A DNA stretch of 64,000 bases from Georgenia sp. M64 (lineage in GTDB: Bacteria; Actinomycetota; Actinomycetes; Actinomycetales; Actinomycetaceae), in contig NZ_CP145809.1 of assembly GCF_038049925.1 (NCBI RefSeq), positions 1,674,001-1,738,000 on the forward strand. The letters run 5' to 3'. Below, piece after piece: positions 27,951 to 37,016 of this stretch (within the stretch, counting starts at the first letter, position 1; each line of letters begins with the position of its first letter). The notes below the pieces were generated by a model. The model worked only from the letters and a program-made list of their open reading frames with translations. It did not search any database and was not told where the DNA came from. The translations under genes were made by a program, and so were the position numbers.

Positions 27951-28607
27951 TCAGATCTCCTCGGCCAGGGCGTCGTCGATCAGGCCTCTGAGGATGGTCG
28001 GGTCGACCTGGCCCAGCATGCGGGCGGACACACGCCCCTGGCGGTCCATGACTACCGTCGTGGGCATCGCCTGGAGGGGGACGAGGCCTTCGAAGGCAGC
28101 CACCCCGCGGGCGTCGGCGTCGTTCAGCGAAGGGTAGGGGACTTCGAAGGTGCGCTCGAACGCCTGCGCCGTTCCTACATCGTCGCGGGGGTTCACGCCG
28201 AGCATCTCCACGCCGTCGGGGGAGTAGTCCTCGTAGATGGCCCTCAGATCTGGTGCCTCGGCACGGCACGGCGGACATGCGGCGTACCAGAAATTCACCA
28301 CCACCACGTCACCACGCCAGTCGGCCAGGTCCAGCTCGTCCCCGGCGTAGGTGGTGCCCACCAGGGAGATGGGCGCGGCGCGCTCCTCCGGGGCCCAGGT
28401 GGCGAAGGTGCCATCTCCGGCCACATAGCCACCGCCTGCGCTGTCGGACGCGGCGACTGTCGAACCGCCAGGCGCGCAGGCGCTGAGCAGCAGGGCCAGG
28501 ACCGCAGAGATGGCTACTGCGAGGTTTCTACGTGTGCGCAAGCGTGCCGGCCGGGGACGCCAGCGGTGGGACGAACTGCGGCTGACGACTGGGTTCACTG
28601 CAGACAC
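27951..28607 (-). CDS. TlpA/ResA-like thioredoxin lipoprotein
   Basis: Extracytoplasmic thiol oxidoreductase that keeps apocytochrome c haem sites reduced. It has a lipoprotein signal (LAVAISAVLALLLSACAPGG, lipobox LSAC) and then a thioredoxin-like domain. The active site is CPPC in VVVNFWYAACPPCRAEAPDL, and the cis-Pro region is LQAMPTTVVMDRQGRV. GTG codons at 28607 and 28598 are both possible starts; the longer open frame upstream has no typical signal. First gene of the tlpA-ccdA-resB-ccsB operon; ccdA begins 3 bp after its stop. Confidence 0.85.
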   Translation of the reverse strand: MSAVNPVVSRSSSHRWRPRPARLRTRRNLAVAISAVLALLLSACAPGGSTVAASDSAGGGYVAGDGTFATWAPEERAAPISLVGTTYAGDELDLADWRGDVVVVNFWYAACPPCRAEAPDLRAIYEDYSPDGVEMLGVNPRDDVGTAQAFERTFEVPYPSLNDADARGVAAFEGLVPLQAMPTTVVMDRQGRVSARMLGQVDPTILRGLIDDALAEEI

Positions 28608-28754
28608 TTCACAACTCTCGGTAACGGTCGACCCCGTGGGGCTTTGCCTGCCTGCCTGCCATGGGTGGATACCAAGACTCGGCCGGACATGCCGAAGACG
28701 GGACCATCGTCTCTGGTGGAACCAAAAAACTCCAACGACGCCCCTCACGCGACC

Positions 28755-28774
28755 TAATCTTCATTGAATCTTGA
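28755..28774 (-). promoter_or_regulatory. Direct-repeat box resembling a CopR site
   Basis: On the minus strand it reads TCAAGATTCAATGAAGATTA: two 9-base half-sites two bases apart. From memory, the copper response regulator CopR of Corynebacterium glutamicum binds TGAAGATTT-n2-TGAAGATTT; 7 and 8 of 9 positions agree here. It lies ~150 bp upstream of the tlpA start in the same orientation. The regulator encoded at 53143-53880 is a candidate binder. Confidence 0.5.
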
Positions 28775-28936
28775 TGAGCCCGAGCGGAAATCGAGGCGCC
28801 AGACGCAGACCCTGTCGGACCCTGAGGGGAGCTGGGCATCCGGGTTCTGGTTCTCTCCCTGCCCGTCACCACGAGTCGGGCAAGGTCCTACCACGCGCGG
28901 GAAGGTCCACCATGCGCGGGCAACGCCTTCATCGCC

Positions 28937-28953
28937 ATACCCAGTATGGGTAT
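28937..28953. promoter_or_regulatory. Palindrome ATACCCA-GTA-TGGGTAT, possible CsoR-type operator
   Basis: Two perfect 7-bp arms around a 3-bp centre, followed at once by TATAAAGT, which could be a -10 element. The nearest rightward gene starts ~410 bp away, so the regulated gene is unclear. It has shorter G/C runs than the sites at 5634 and 41866. Confidence 0.45.
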
Positions 28954-29366
28954 AAAGTCCTGCTGACTTTACGCGGATGTCGCCGGCGTGCGTGGTCGAC
29001 ACCCACGAACGTGAGCCGTGAGCTCGGTGGCCCGGGACCCGGTCCGCGCGTACCGGCCGGCGCCGACCGCGGCCGTGGCCTCGATCAGTTCCCGCATCGC
29101 GACATGAACACACTCACGGATGGGACACATCGGGTGTCTCGCCGGTGGCTCACCGAAGCCGCGCCACAACCTCCATCCGCACCACTCGACGGGGCTCTGT
29201 CGGCCGGCCGAGTCGTCTCACAGGTGCGAGCCACGGGATTTACGGGTCGACTTCACCGCCTCCCGCCTGCTTCCCTTATCGTGACACATAGTGGGGCGTG
29301 AACCGTTGGTTCGAACCGTCGCCGCACGACGTCCACACAGCGCCGACGAGCCCCGGGAGACGCCCG

Positions 29367-30152
29367 ATGTCCACTGAGCACGTCCGCCGCAACGTTGTCG
29401 ATCCGGACGCCGGCCCGACACTGCGCGACTCACCTCAGGCGGCCGCGGCGTGGCGATCGGCATCGGTCCGTCACAGCGTGCTCGCCGTCGCGACGCTGGT
29501 GCTCGTCTTCGCCTTCTGGCGCAGCAGAATGGAGTGGACGCCGGACATGAGGCTGTGGCGGGCCCTCGGTGATGCAGCGGTCGTCCTGCTCTTCGCCTCC
29601 CTGGCGATGGGGCCGGCGGCGCGGCTGTCGGCGGTCGCTGCTCGAGCGCTGTCCTGGCGGCGACAGGTCGGCGTGTGGGCAGCGCTGGCGGCGTTCGCGC
29701 ACTCGCTGCTCACGATCGACGGCTGGGCGAGGTGGAGCGTGCGGCGGTTTCTGGGCTACGAGTTCGTCCCTGAGCTGGGGCGGGAAGTCCGTCTGGAGCC
29801 CGGGTTTGGCCTGGCGAACCTAATCGGACTAGTTGCGGCCGGCTGGCTGCTGGTGCTGCTCGCGACGTCGTCCGACCGGGCCGTGCGCTGGCTGGGCCCA
29901 CGCGGATGGAAGTGGCTGCACGGAGGGTCCCACGTCGTGTTCTACCTCGTCGTGCTACACGCGGGATACTTCTTGTTCATGCACTACACCGCGTCCTTCC
30001 ACCGTGCTGTCCCGGCCGAGAACTGGTTCCGGTTTCCCATGCTCGTGCTCGCCGCGATGGTGCTGGTTCTCAAGTGGGCGGCGTTCACTCGAACCATCCG
30101 TCGCAGCCGAGCCCGCGCGGCTGGCCCGGCCCGGATGGACAGGAGGAGGTGA
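29367..30152 (+). CDS. Ferric-reductase-like (FRD/MsrQ-type) transmembrane protein
   Basis: A 261-residue membrane protein with about six helices. Histidines likely to hold haem are in ALAAFAHSLLTIDGW, WLHGGSHVVFYLVVLHAGYF and LFMHYTASFHRA, an arrangement typical of ferric-reductase-like/YedZ membrane domains. No FAD/NAD domain is attached. It could carry electrons across the membrane to a periplasmic acceptor. ATG 29367 follows GGGAGACGCCCG; the frame is open back to 29298 (GTG). Its stop overlaps the GTG of the next gene. Confidence 0.72.
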   Translation: MSTEHVRRNVVDPDAGPTLRDSPQAAAAWRSASVRHSVLAVATLVLVFAFWRSRMEWTPDMRLWRALGDAAVVLLFASLAMGPAARLSAVAARALSWRRQVGVWAALAAFAHSLLTIDGWARWSVRRFLGYEFVPELGREVRLEPGFGLANLIGLVAAGWLLVLLATSSDRAVRWLGPRGWKWLHGGSHVVFYLVVLHAGYFLFMHYTASFHRAVPAENWFRFPMLVLAAMVLVLKWAAFTRTIRRSRARAAGPARMDRRR

Positions 30153-31378
30153 CCGTCACCCCGGTTCCGGTCGCGGCGAGGAGCCGGCTGTTGGATCGGC
30201 GGCGGCTCCTCGGCGTGGACGTGGCGCGCGGCATCGCCTTGATCGGCATGATGTCGGTCCATGTCATGCCGTCCCTCGCGCCGGACGGGGCGGTTACGTG
30301 GGCTTACCGGCTGTTCGCAGGGCGGGCCTCTGCCCTCTTCGCCGTGTTGGCAGGGTTGTCGCTGATCCTGGCCCTGAAGGGGGAGAAGGACGCGCCGCCG
30401 GAGTTTGGGGCACGCCGAGGGATCCTTGGACGGGCTGCGGTTGTCGCTGCGGTGGGTCTGTTCCTCGGCTCTCTGGGCTCCGGTGTCGCGATCATCCTGG
30501 TGCACTACGCGGTACTCTTCGCGATCGGAGCGTTGTTCATCGGTATGGGTGCCCGGCCACTCCTGCTGACGGCAACTGCGTGGATGGTGCTGAGCCCGGT
30601 CGTTGGCCATCTGCTGCGTCAGGACATGCCCGCCGGTCCGGGAGCGAGTCCGTCGCTGGCCTCCCTGGCCGACCCGGGACAACTTGTTCTCACGATCCTC
30701 CTCACGGGCTACTACCCGGTGCTGCAGTGGACTGGGTACGTCCTCGTCGGGATGGCGTTGGGTCGCCTGCCGCTCCGGCGGACGGCAATAGGACTTTGGC
30801 TGCTGGTCATCGGCGTTTTGCTCGCCGTGGCTGCCAAACTTGTCTCGGCAGTGCTCCTCGGACCGGCGGGTGGCCTGGATCGGCTGACCGTGCCGCGATC
30901 GTCGGCGCTCGCCGGTCGTGAGCTCGGCACGATCCTTCAGACGGGAATGTACGGGACGACGCCGACCTCGTCGTGGTGGTGGCTTGCGGTGTCGACGCCG
31001 CACTCCGCCGTTCCCCTGGACCTGCTCCACACGACGGGGACGGCCGTGGCCGTGATCGGAGGCTGCCTCGTGCTCGTCACGGGCCTGCGCGCCCGGTGGC
31101 GGTGGCTGGTGCTTCCCGTCGCGGCCGCCGGGTCGATGACGCTGACCCTCTACACGCTGCACGTCACCAGTCTCGCGGTCATCCGCGGCGTGACCAGCGC
31201 GACGACAACGTCTCCGACGGCCCTCTGGGCGGTGAGCGTCGTCGTTGCCGTCCTACTGGCGCTGGCGTGGCAACTCACCGGTCGCCGAGGTCCGCTCGAG
31301 AACGTCGCGTCCGTCATGAGTGCCGCCGCGCGTGGGGGCGCGAGCGCTGGTTACCGCTCGTCCGCCCCGCCGCGCTGA
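30149..31378 (+). CDS. DUF418/DUF1624-type membrane acyltransferase-like protein
   Basis: A 409-residue protein with 10-11 helices. The N-terminal segment RRLLGVDVARGIALIGMMSV with VHVMP is the signature of the heparan-glucosaminide acetyltransferase-like / DUF1624 superfamily, and the C-terminal half (VLQWTGYVLVGMALGRLPL, AAGSMTLTLYTLHVTSLAVI) resembles DUF418. Substrate unknown. GTG 30149 overlaps the previous stop and follows AGGAGGAG. A second DUF418-type gene lies at the right window end. Confidence 0.7.
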   Translation: MTVTPVPVAARSRLLDRRRLLGVDVARGIALIGMMSVHVMPSLAPDGAVTWAYRLFAGRASALFAVLAGLSLILALKGEKDAPPEFGARRGILGRAAVVAAVGLFLGSLGSGVAIILVHYAVLFAIGALFIGMGARPLLLTATAWMVLSPVVGHLLRQDMPAGPGASPSLASLADPGQLVLTILLTGYYPVLQWTGYVLVGMALGRLPLRRTAIGLWLLVIGVLLAVAAKLVSAVLLGPAGGLDRLTVPRSSALAGRELGTILQTGMYGTTPTSSWWWLAVSTPHSAVPLDLLHTTGTAVAVIGGCLVLVTGLRARWRWLVLPVAAAGSMTLTLYTLHVTSLAVIRGVTSATTTSPTALWAVSVVVAVLLALAWQLTGRRGPLENVASVMSAAARGGASAGYRSSAPPR

Positions 31379-31716
31379 CTTCAGCACGTCCACCACCTGG
31401 GCTGCGTGTCAAGCCGGGGTTCCGCGCAATCGGTCTGGTCCAGGCGCCTTGTCGGGTTGGTGGCAGTGCGGCGGCGCCGAGTGCTCGGTATCACGACTCG
31501 TTCGGGCGGCCGGTGCGGTTCACACCGGCACGGTGGAACTCCTGGCTGCCCGAACCGGCTCGTCGAACCGGGTCTCGCACAGGGTTGTGGCAGGAAGTGC
31601 AGGCTCAGACCTGGACGGCCGGCGAGATTCTTCATCATCAATTGACCGGAGCGTGATCGGTCGTTTCTCCCGTGATGCCATGGTGGGTCGCACCGGAGGT
31701 CGGAGGGGGTGGACAC
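31379..31716. other. 338-bp stretch with no recognisable gene
   Basis: Lies after the acyltransferase-like gene. A half-site-like TGAAGAATC occurs on the minus strand near 31630, but nothing else stands out. Confidence 0.4.
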
Positions 31717-32010
31717 GTGACGGCATCGGGCAAGGCACTTGAGGTGACGGTGGTCGAGGCGCCCGAGGAGCTCTGCGCCGACCTTCAGGCGCCATCGGCG
31801 TCTCTTGCTGGGCGCTTCCCGATCGTGGTCGTCGCAATGGAGCAATGCACTGACGAGGACCGGGCGGTCGTCGAGCCGCTCCGGCCGGCGACAGACCTCT
31901 CGGTCATGCTCGACGGCAGGTACGCGGACTTCACCGGCGAGTACGGGCTCCGACTCGAGAAGATCATCCTCACCGCACTGAGGACCGCCATGGCCGCCGG
32001 GCGGCCGTAG
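31717..32010 (+). CDS. Hypothetical 97-residue protein
   Basis: GTG 31717 follows GGAGGGGGTGGACAC. The protein is soluble-looking with alternating strand and helix character (ALEVTVVEAPEELCADL, ASLAGRFPIVVVAMEQ, YGLRLEKIILTALRTAM). Composition is more natural than the neighbouring shadow frames. I do not recognise it. It sits among gene debris and may itself be a fragment. Confidence 0.35.
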   Translation: MTASGKALEVTVVEAPEELCADLQAPSASLAGRFPIVVVAMEQCTDEDRAVVEPLRPATDLSVMLDGRYADFTGEYGLRLEKIILTALRTAMAAGRP

Positions 32011-32084
32011 CCGCTCGGGGCTGCCACCGACCGAGGCCGCACGGTCGAAGGTCGGCCGGCGGAAGGCAGGCCCTCCCGGGTGAG

Positions 32085-32205
32085 GACCTGGCGACGGCGA
32101 CGCGCTGTTGTTTGCCGCCGGAGAGCTGCGGGGCGACGGCGGCCGCCGGGACCGGGCGCGGCGGTCGGGCTGGCTCACCCGCTCGACTCGAGCCCCGGTT
32201 GTGGT
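32085..32205 (-). pseudogene. ABC-transporter ATPase remnant
   Basis: On the minus strand a short segment reads LSGGKQQRVAVAR, the ABC signature motif. The ~110 bp around it closely match the corresponding part of the ABC ATPase gene at ~58718-58800 (shared CTGGCGACGGCGACGCGCTG and CGCCGGAGAGCTGCG). Walker A and B and both ends are missing. It is a relic of a paralogous ABC gene. Confidence 0.6.
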
Positions 32206-32487
32206 GGGGTCCTCGACGACGACGACGGCGACGACCAGTGCCAGGGGGTCAGTGGTAGCCGGGGTCGGCCCTGGGGGGCGGCGTCCGTTCGGTGGTGTTG
32301 GCGCGGCCGGTCGGTGCCGCCGGAGGCTCCGCTGCCCGCGCCGTGGCCGTCGAGGTGCATCACGACCATGGCGCCGAAGAGGGCGAGTGGCAGGATCGTC
32401 GCACCTGAGACGCCCGCCATCCACATCACCGCGGCGGCGACGGCGATACCGGCTTTACGGCGTGGCGGGAGCGCTCTTGATCGACAT
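32175..32487 (-). pseudogene. DUF2933-like gene with frameshift, cut from its promoter by IS21
   Basis: KAGIAVAAAVMWMAGVSG with ILPLALFGAMVVMHLDGHG aligns along its length with the DUF2933-like protein at 19925 (AGVVVLGVVLWTAGVS, LALVALMMVMHLGGH). The likely start, ATG 32487 (MSIK...), is in another frame: an extra base near 32458 brings a TAA after ten codons. The IS21 element at 32569 now separates it from the sequence that was probably its promoter (35198-35292). Confidence 0.55.
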
Positions 32488-32742
32488 CTCGGTCTTCTGC
32501 TTCCCGGGCAGCAGGGCGCCCGTCGGGGTGGATGCCCGGATTCCTCCGTCCGCATGACGCATGCTCGGTGCAAGCGGACATGCCAACCTCCCTGTAGGCG
32601 GACACGTACTTCCCTGTTGACGGACAGCTGATCTCCCTGTCTGTGGCCATGGACCGAGTCGTGTCGGTCCCGACGTAGGCGTCCCTCCGGGGATTTGCTC
32701 GAGGTCTTCGACCACCACGAGCAGGTTCCACCGGAGGGACGC

Positions 32743-34314
32743 GTGAAGAAGTCTGACAGGGAAATCATGGAGATTCTCGAGGCGTTCGACGCCACGGAGA
32801 GTGCGCACTCGGCCGCGCGGTTGGCCGGGGTCGATCCCAAGACGGTGCGGCGCTACGTCGCCGCCCGGGATTCGGGCCGTCCGGTGACGGGGCCGGGTCG
32901 GCGGCCACGGATGATCGACGGGTACATGCCCAAGATCGAGGAGTGGGTCGAGCGCGGCAACGGCAAGGTCCGCGCGGACGTGATCCACTCCCGCCTCGTC
33001 GCCCTGGGGTTCACCGGGACCGAGCGGACCACCCGGCGCGCGGTCGCACGCGCCAAGGCGGCGTGGCGGGCCGGGCACCGCCGCACGTACCGGCCCTGGA
33101 TCACCGAGCCGGGGCTGTGGTTGCAGTTCGACTGGGGCGAGGGCCCCAGGGTGCCGGGCCCGGACGGGACGCTGCGGCGGACGTTGCTGTTCTGCGCCTG
33201 GCTGGCCTGGTCGAGGTTCCGGGTGGTGATCCCGGTATGGGACCAGAGCCTGCCGAGCCTGATCGCGTGCCTGGACGCCACGCTGCGCCGTCTCGGTGGG
33301 GTGCCGACCTACGTGCTGACCGACAACCCCAAGACGGTCAGCGTCGACCACGTCGCCGGAGTACCGGTGCGTCATCCGCAGATCGTTCAGGTCGCCCGCC
33401 ACTACGGCACCCAGGTTCACACGTGCGTGCCGTACGACCCGGAGTCCAAGGGTGGGACCGAGGCCACGGTCAAGATCGCCAAGGCCGACCTGGTCCCGAC
33501 GGAGGCGAACCTGCGCGAGGCCTATGCCTCCTTCGCCGAGCTCGAGGCGGCCTGCGAGGAGTTCTGCGCCAAGGTCAACAGCCGCAAGCACCGCGAGTCC
33601 GCGCGGGTCCCGGCCGAGGCGCTGGTGGAGGAACGTGCCCGGCTGCATGTCCTGCCGGCCGCACCACACACGATGGCGTTGGGCCAGACCAGGAGCGTGA
33701 ACACCGATCAGACGGTGCGGTTCGGGTCGGTGCGGTACTCCACCCCGCCGGGCCTGGTCGGCGCCGAGGTCTGGGTCCGCGTCGCCGGGACCGAGCTGGT
33801 CATCGTCGCCGACCTGGACGCCCTCCCCGTCGTGCCGGACTGGGCCGGGGACCGGCGCGGGCTCGTCGAGGTCGCCCGGCACCGGCTCTCCACCCCGGGG
33901 AACCCGCGTATCGACCTGGGCCACTACCCCGGTCACCCGCAGGACCCCGACGGGGCGCCACGGACGCCGCGGCCGAGGGCGCGTAGCGCCGCGGAGCGGG
34001 ACTTCCTCGCCCTGGGCGACGGCGCGCACTCCTGGCTGGTGGAGGCCTCCGCGGCCGGGACCGTGCGGATCCGGGCGAAGATGGCCGCCGCCGTCGAGCT
34101 CGCCGCCCTGGTCGGCACCGAGACCGTCGACGCCGCCCTGGGCGTCGCGGCCACCGCCGGCAGGTTCGGTGAGGGCGACCTGCCCGCGATCGTCGAGCAC
34201 CAAGCGAGCGGCGCGACGTCCGCGGACCTCGTCATCGCCGACGAGACCCACTCCGCCCAGCCCGGCACCGCCGCCTGGGCCAACTTCGGCACCAGCAAGG
34301 AGACCACCCGATGA
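32743..34314 (+). CDS. istA: IS21-family transposase IstA (element 1)
   Basis: A 523-residue DDE recombinase. The N-terminal helix-turn-helix (SAARLAGVDPKTVRRYVAAR) reads the terminal repeats. The rve core has the first Asp in LWLQFDWGEGP, the second in TYVLTDNPKTVSVDHV and the Glu in DPESKGGTEATVKIAK. GTG 32743 follows GGAGGGAC and gives MKKSDREIMEIL, matching element 2. Overlaps istB by 4 nt (ATGA). Confidence 0.95.
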   Translation: MKKSDREIMEILEAFDATESAHSAARLAGVDPKTVRRYVAARDSGRPVTGPGRRPRMIDGYMPKIEEWVERGNGKVRADVIHSRLVALGFTGTERTTRRAVARAKAAWRAGHRRTYRPWITEPGLWLQFDWGEGPRVPGPDGTLRRTLLFCAWLAWSRFRVVIPVWDQSLPSLIACLDATLRRLGGVPTYVLTDNPKTVSVDHVAGVPVRHPQIVQVARHYGTQVHTCVPYDPESKGGTEATVKIAKADLVPTEANLREAYASFAELEAACEEFCAKVNSRKHRESARVPAEALVEERARLHVLPAAPHTMALGQTRSVNTDQTVRFGSVRYSTPPGLVGAEVWVRVAGTELVIVADLDALPVVPDWAGDRRGLVEVARHRLSTPGNPRIDLGHYPGHPQDPDGAPRTPRPRARSAAERDFLALGDGAHSWLVEASAAGTVRIRAKMAAAVELAALVGTETVDAALGVAATAGRFGEGDLPAIVEHQASGATSADLVIADETHSAQPGTAAWANFGTSKETTR

Positions 34315-35093
34315 ACCCCACCACCACGATGCCGGCACCGCCGCTGCCCGAGGACCTCACCGCGGTCCTGCGGCGCATGCGCCTGCCCTACCTGCGCGCC
34401 GCCGCCCCCGACGTCCTGGCAACGGCGAAAGCCCAACGCTGGGACCCCACCGAGGTCCTGCGCGTCCTGCTCGCCGAAGAGGTCCGCGGCCGCGACGAGG
34501 CCACCCGGGCCATGCGCCGCAAGGCCGCCGGCCTCCCAGCCGGGAAGACCTTCGCCTCCTGGCGCGAGGCCGACTCCTCCATCCCGGTCCCGACCCAGTC
34601 CGCCCTCGCCGCCCTGGAGTGGGTCCACCGAGCCGAGAACCTCGCCATCTCCGGGCCCTCGGGAACCGGGAAGACCCACTTCGTCGAGGCCCTGGCCCAC
34701 AAGGTCATCGACGCCGGCATGCGGGTCTCCTGGTTCACCCTGGAGTCCCTCACCACCGCCATCGGCCGCGCCGGCGCCGACGGCTCCATCAGCAAGGTCA
34801 TCGCCAAGATCACCCGCGCCGAGCTCATCGTCGTTGACGACATCGGCATGCTGCCCTCCGGCCAAGCCGCCGCCGAAGCCTTCTACCGCCTCGTCGACGC
34901 CACCTACGAACGCCGCAGCCTGGCCGTCACGAGCAACATCCACCCCTCCGGATTCGACACGATCATGCCGAAAACCCTCGCCACCGCTGCCGTCGACCGG
35001 CTCCTCCACCACGCCCACGTCATCATCACCGAGGGCACCTCCCTCCGGCTCAGCGAAGCCACCGCCGGACGCGGGGTGATCCCCTTGAACTAA
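34311..35093 (+). CDS. istB: IS21-family helper ATPase IstB (element 1)
   Basis: A 260-residue DnaA/DnaC-like AAA+ ATPase that assists IstA in target choice. Walker A is GPSGTGKTHF, Walker B LIVVDDIGML, and sensor-type residues lie in LAVTSNIHPSGFD. The arginine-finger region AAVDRLLHHAHVI is intact. Starts inside the istA stop. Confidence 0.95.
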   Translation: MNPTTTMPAPPLPEDLTAVLRRMRLPYLRAAAPDVLATAKAQRWDPTEVLRVLLAEEVRGRDEATRAMRRKAAGLPAGKTFASWREADSSIPVPTQSALAALEWVHRAENLAISGPSGTGKTHFVEALAHKVIDAGMRVSWFTLESLTTAIGRAGADGSISKVIAKITRAELIVVDDIGMLPSGQAAAEAFYRLVDATYERRSLAVTSNIHPSGFDTIMPKTLATAAVDRLLHHAHVIITEGTSLRLSEATAGRGVIPLN

Positions 35094-35192
35094 CAACCAG
35101 GGAGATCAACTGACCGCGGACAGGGAGATGAACTGTCCGCCCACAGGGAAATCACCTGTCCGCCCACAAGGACATCCCACTGTCCGTTGACA

Positions 35193-35292
35193 CTCGGGGA
35201 GGACGGTCCTTTGATCACGTCCGTCGGCCGTGGGTGGCCCGGAACAACGATTCACCGAACGTTCATCAGATGGTGCACGCCTGTACCCCCGA
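35193..35292. other. 100-bp island between the two IS21 elements
   Basis: Host DNA left between the insertions. The minus strand at 35246-35265 reads TGAACGTTCGGTGAATCGTT, a weaker version of the direct-repeat box at 28755. The right end (TACCCCCGA) joins to CGCGGGGGAG after removal of element 2, restoring a GC-rich near-palindrome. Confidence 0.45.
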
Positions 35293-35483
35293 TGTTGGCG
35301 GCCACGGGAGACTGCCCGGAGGCGGCCAGATAGCTGCCCGGTGGCGGTCGTGAGAGTTGCCCGCTGACGGTCATGGGATCTGCCCGACACGACATTCCTG
35401 CCCTGCCGCGCTGACGCGGTTCGGGGCCCCTCCTCGGGTGCGATGGCGGTGCTGAAGCGCCCATCGCCCCGAGGAGGGACAAC

Positions 35484-37016
35484 GTGAAGTCTGCCGAGGA
35501 GATCATGGAAATTCTCGAAGCGTTTGATCTGACTGGTTCGTACAGGGACGCCGGCGAGCTCGCCGGGGTCTCCCATCACACCGTCGCCCGATACGTCGCC
35601 GCTCGTGACGCGGGACGGTTGAGCGAGAGGCCGGCGGCCCGTCCGCAGCTGATCGATGAGTTCTTGCCCAAGGTCGAGGAGTGGGTGGACAAGAGCAACG
35701 GCAAGATCCGCGCCGACATCGCCCATGACAAGCTGGTTGCCCTGGGATTCACCGGGTCGGAGCGGACAACCCGCCGGGCGGTCGCGGCGGTGAAGAAGGC
35801 TTACCGGCAGGGCAGGGCCCGGGTGCATCGGCCCTGGGTCACCGAGCCGGGGCTGTGGTTGCAGTACGACTTCGGTGACGGCCCGGTCATCGACGGCGCG
35901 CGGACGGTGTTGTTCTGCGCGTGGCTGGCGTGGTCGAGGTTCCGGGTCGTGCTGGCGATCAGGGACAAGACGATGCCGAGCGTGTTCGCCGCCCTGGACC
36001 AGGTCTTCCGGGTTCTGGGTGGGGTGCCGACGTATGTGCTGACCGACAACGAGAAGACCGTCACCGTCGAGCACATCGCCGGGATGGCGGTGCGGAACCC
36101 GCAGATGGTGGCCTTCGCCCGGCACTACGGGGTCAGCGTGCTCACGTGCGAGCCGGCCGACCCGGCAAGCAAGGGCGGGACGGAGGCCACGGTCAAGGTC
36201 GCCAAGGCCGACCTGGTCCCGAAGGAGACGAACCTGCTGCCCGGTTACGCCTCGTTCGCCGAGCTCGAGGCGGCCTGTCAGGCGTTCACCGATCTGGTCA
36301 ATCACCGGGTCCACCGGGTCACCCGGCGGGTCCCGGCGGAGATGCTGGCCGAGGAACGCGCCCGCCTGCATGCCCTGCCGGCGGCCCCGCACACGGTCGC
36401 GTTCGGGCTGACACGGCAGGTGCCGGCGAACTCCCCGATGGTGACCTTCGAGGCCGGGCAGTACTCCGTGCCGCATCACCTCCTCGGGGAGAGGGTGTGG
36501 GTCCGCACCTACGGCGCCGGGCCTGGGGAGCAGGTCGTCATCGTCCACGCCGGCGAGTCCGGCCCGGTCGAGGTCGCCCGCCACGCCCGCGCCACACCGG
36601 GCTCCCCGAGCATCGACGACGCGCACTTCCCGCCCGCCCCGGCCGGTGCCCTGGAGCGCCGGCCGCGTCCGAAGAGCGCCGCGGAGATCGAGTTCCTCGC
36701 CCTGGGTGACGGGGCCCGGCTCTGGCTGAGCGAGGCCGCCGCGGCCGGCACGACGAAGATGCGGGTCAAGATGGCCGAGGCCGTCGCCCTGGCCAAGCTC
36801 TTCGATCCCGGTGAGGTCGACTGGGCCCTGGGCCACGCCGCCGTCCACGCCCGCTTCGCCGAGGCCGACCTGCCCTCGATCCTGAACCACGCGGGCACGA
36901 GCGACGGTGAGGTCCACCGCGCCGGGGAGGACCGCTCCTTGACCCAGGGCACCGCCGGCTGGGCCGCCCTGGGCCAGCAACCGCCCGCCAGCCCCGGCGT
37001 CGAGGAGGTGGCCTGA
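35484..37016 (+). CDS. istA: IS21-family transposase IstA (element 2)
   Basis: A 510-residue transposase. N-terminal helix-turn-helix DAGELAGVSHHTVARYVAAR; DDE residues in LWLQYDFGDGPVI, TYVLTDNEKTVTVEHI and DPASKGGTEATVKVAK. GTG 35484 follows GAGGAGGGACAAC. By eye it is clearly similar to, but not the same as, the IstA of element 1, so the two insertions are independent rather than a recent duplication. ATGA overlap with istB. Confidence 0.95.
   Translation: MKSAEEIMEILEAFDLTGSYRDAGELAGVSHHTVARYVAARDAGRLSERPAARPQLIDEFLPKVEEWVDKSNGKIRADIAHDKLVALGFTGSERTTRRAVAAVKKAYRQGRARVHRPWVTEPGLWLQYDFGDGPVIDGARTVLFCAWLAWSRFRVVLAIRDKTMPSVFAALDQVFRVLGGVPTYVLTDNEKTVTVEHIAGMAVRNPQMVAFARHYGVSVLTCEPADPASKGGTEATVKVAKADLVPKETNLLPGYASFAELEAACQAFTDLVNHRVHRVTRRVPAEMLAEERARLHALPAAPHTVAFGLTRQVPANSPMVTFEAGQYSVPHHLLGERVWVRTYGAGPGEQVVIVHAGESGPVEVARHARATPGSPSIDDAHFPPAPAGALERRPRPKSAAEIEFLALGDGARLWLSEAAAAGTTKMRVKMAEAVALAKLFDPGEVDWALGHAAVHARFAEADLPSILNHAGTSDGEVHRAGEDRSLTQGTAGWAALGQQPPASPGVEEVA

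Larger units (their letters stand above)
28608..29366. other. Divergent intergenic region (~760 bp) holding two operator-like sites
   Basis: Separates the leftward cytochrome c maturation operon from the rightward ferric-reductase-like operon. It holds a direct-repeat box at 28755-28774 and a palindrome at 28937-28953 (separate entries). Open frames in it are short and Arg/Pro-rich, and I recognise no protein. Confidence 0.5.
32569..35192 (+). mobile_element. IS21-family element 1, 2.62 kb, with 5-bp target duplication
   Basis: Begins TGCAAGCGGACA and ends with the complement of TGTCAACGGACA. Each end carries about three further spaced copies of a short motif (CGGACA ... TCCCTGT), the multiple terminal repeats typical of IS21. 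The sequence CTCGG flanks it on both sides (32564-32568 and 35193-35197); IS21 elements duplicate 4-8 bp. It encodes istA and istB, both apparently intact. It differs clearly from element 2 in both ends and proteins. Confidence 0.88.

Noticed and set aside
29308-29317. GGTTCGAACC resembling a tRNA T-loop
   Set aside because: No acceptor, D-arm or anticodon stem can be formed around it; chance palindrome.
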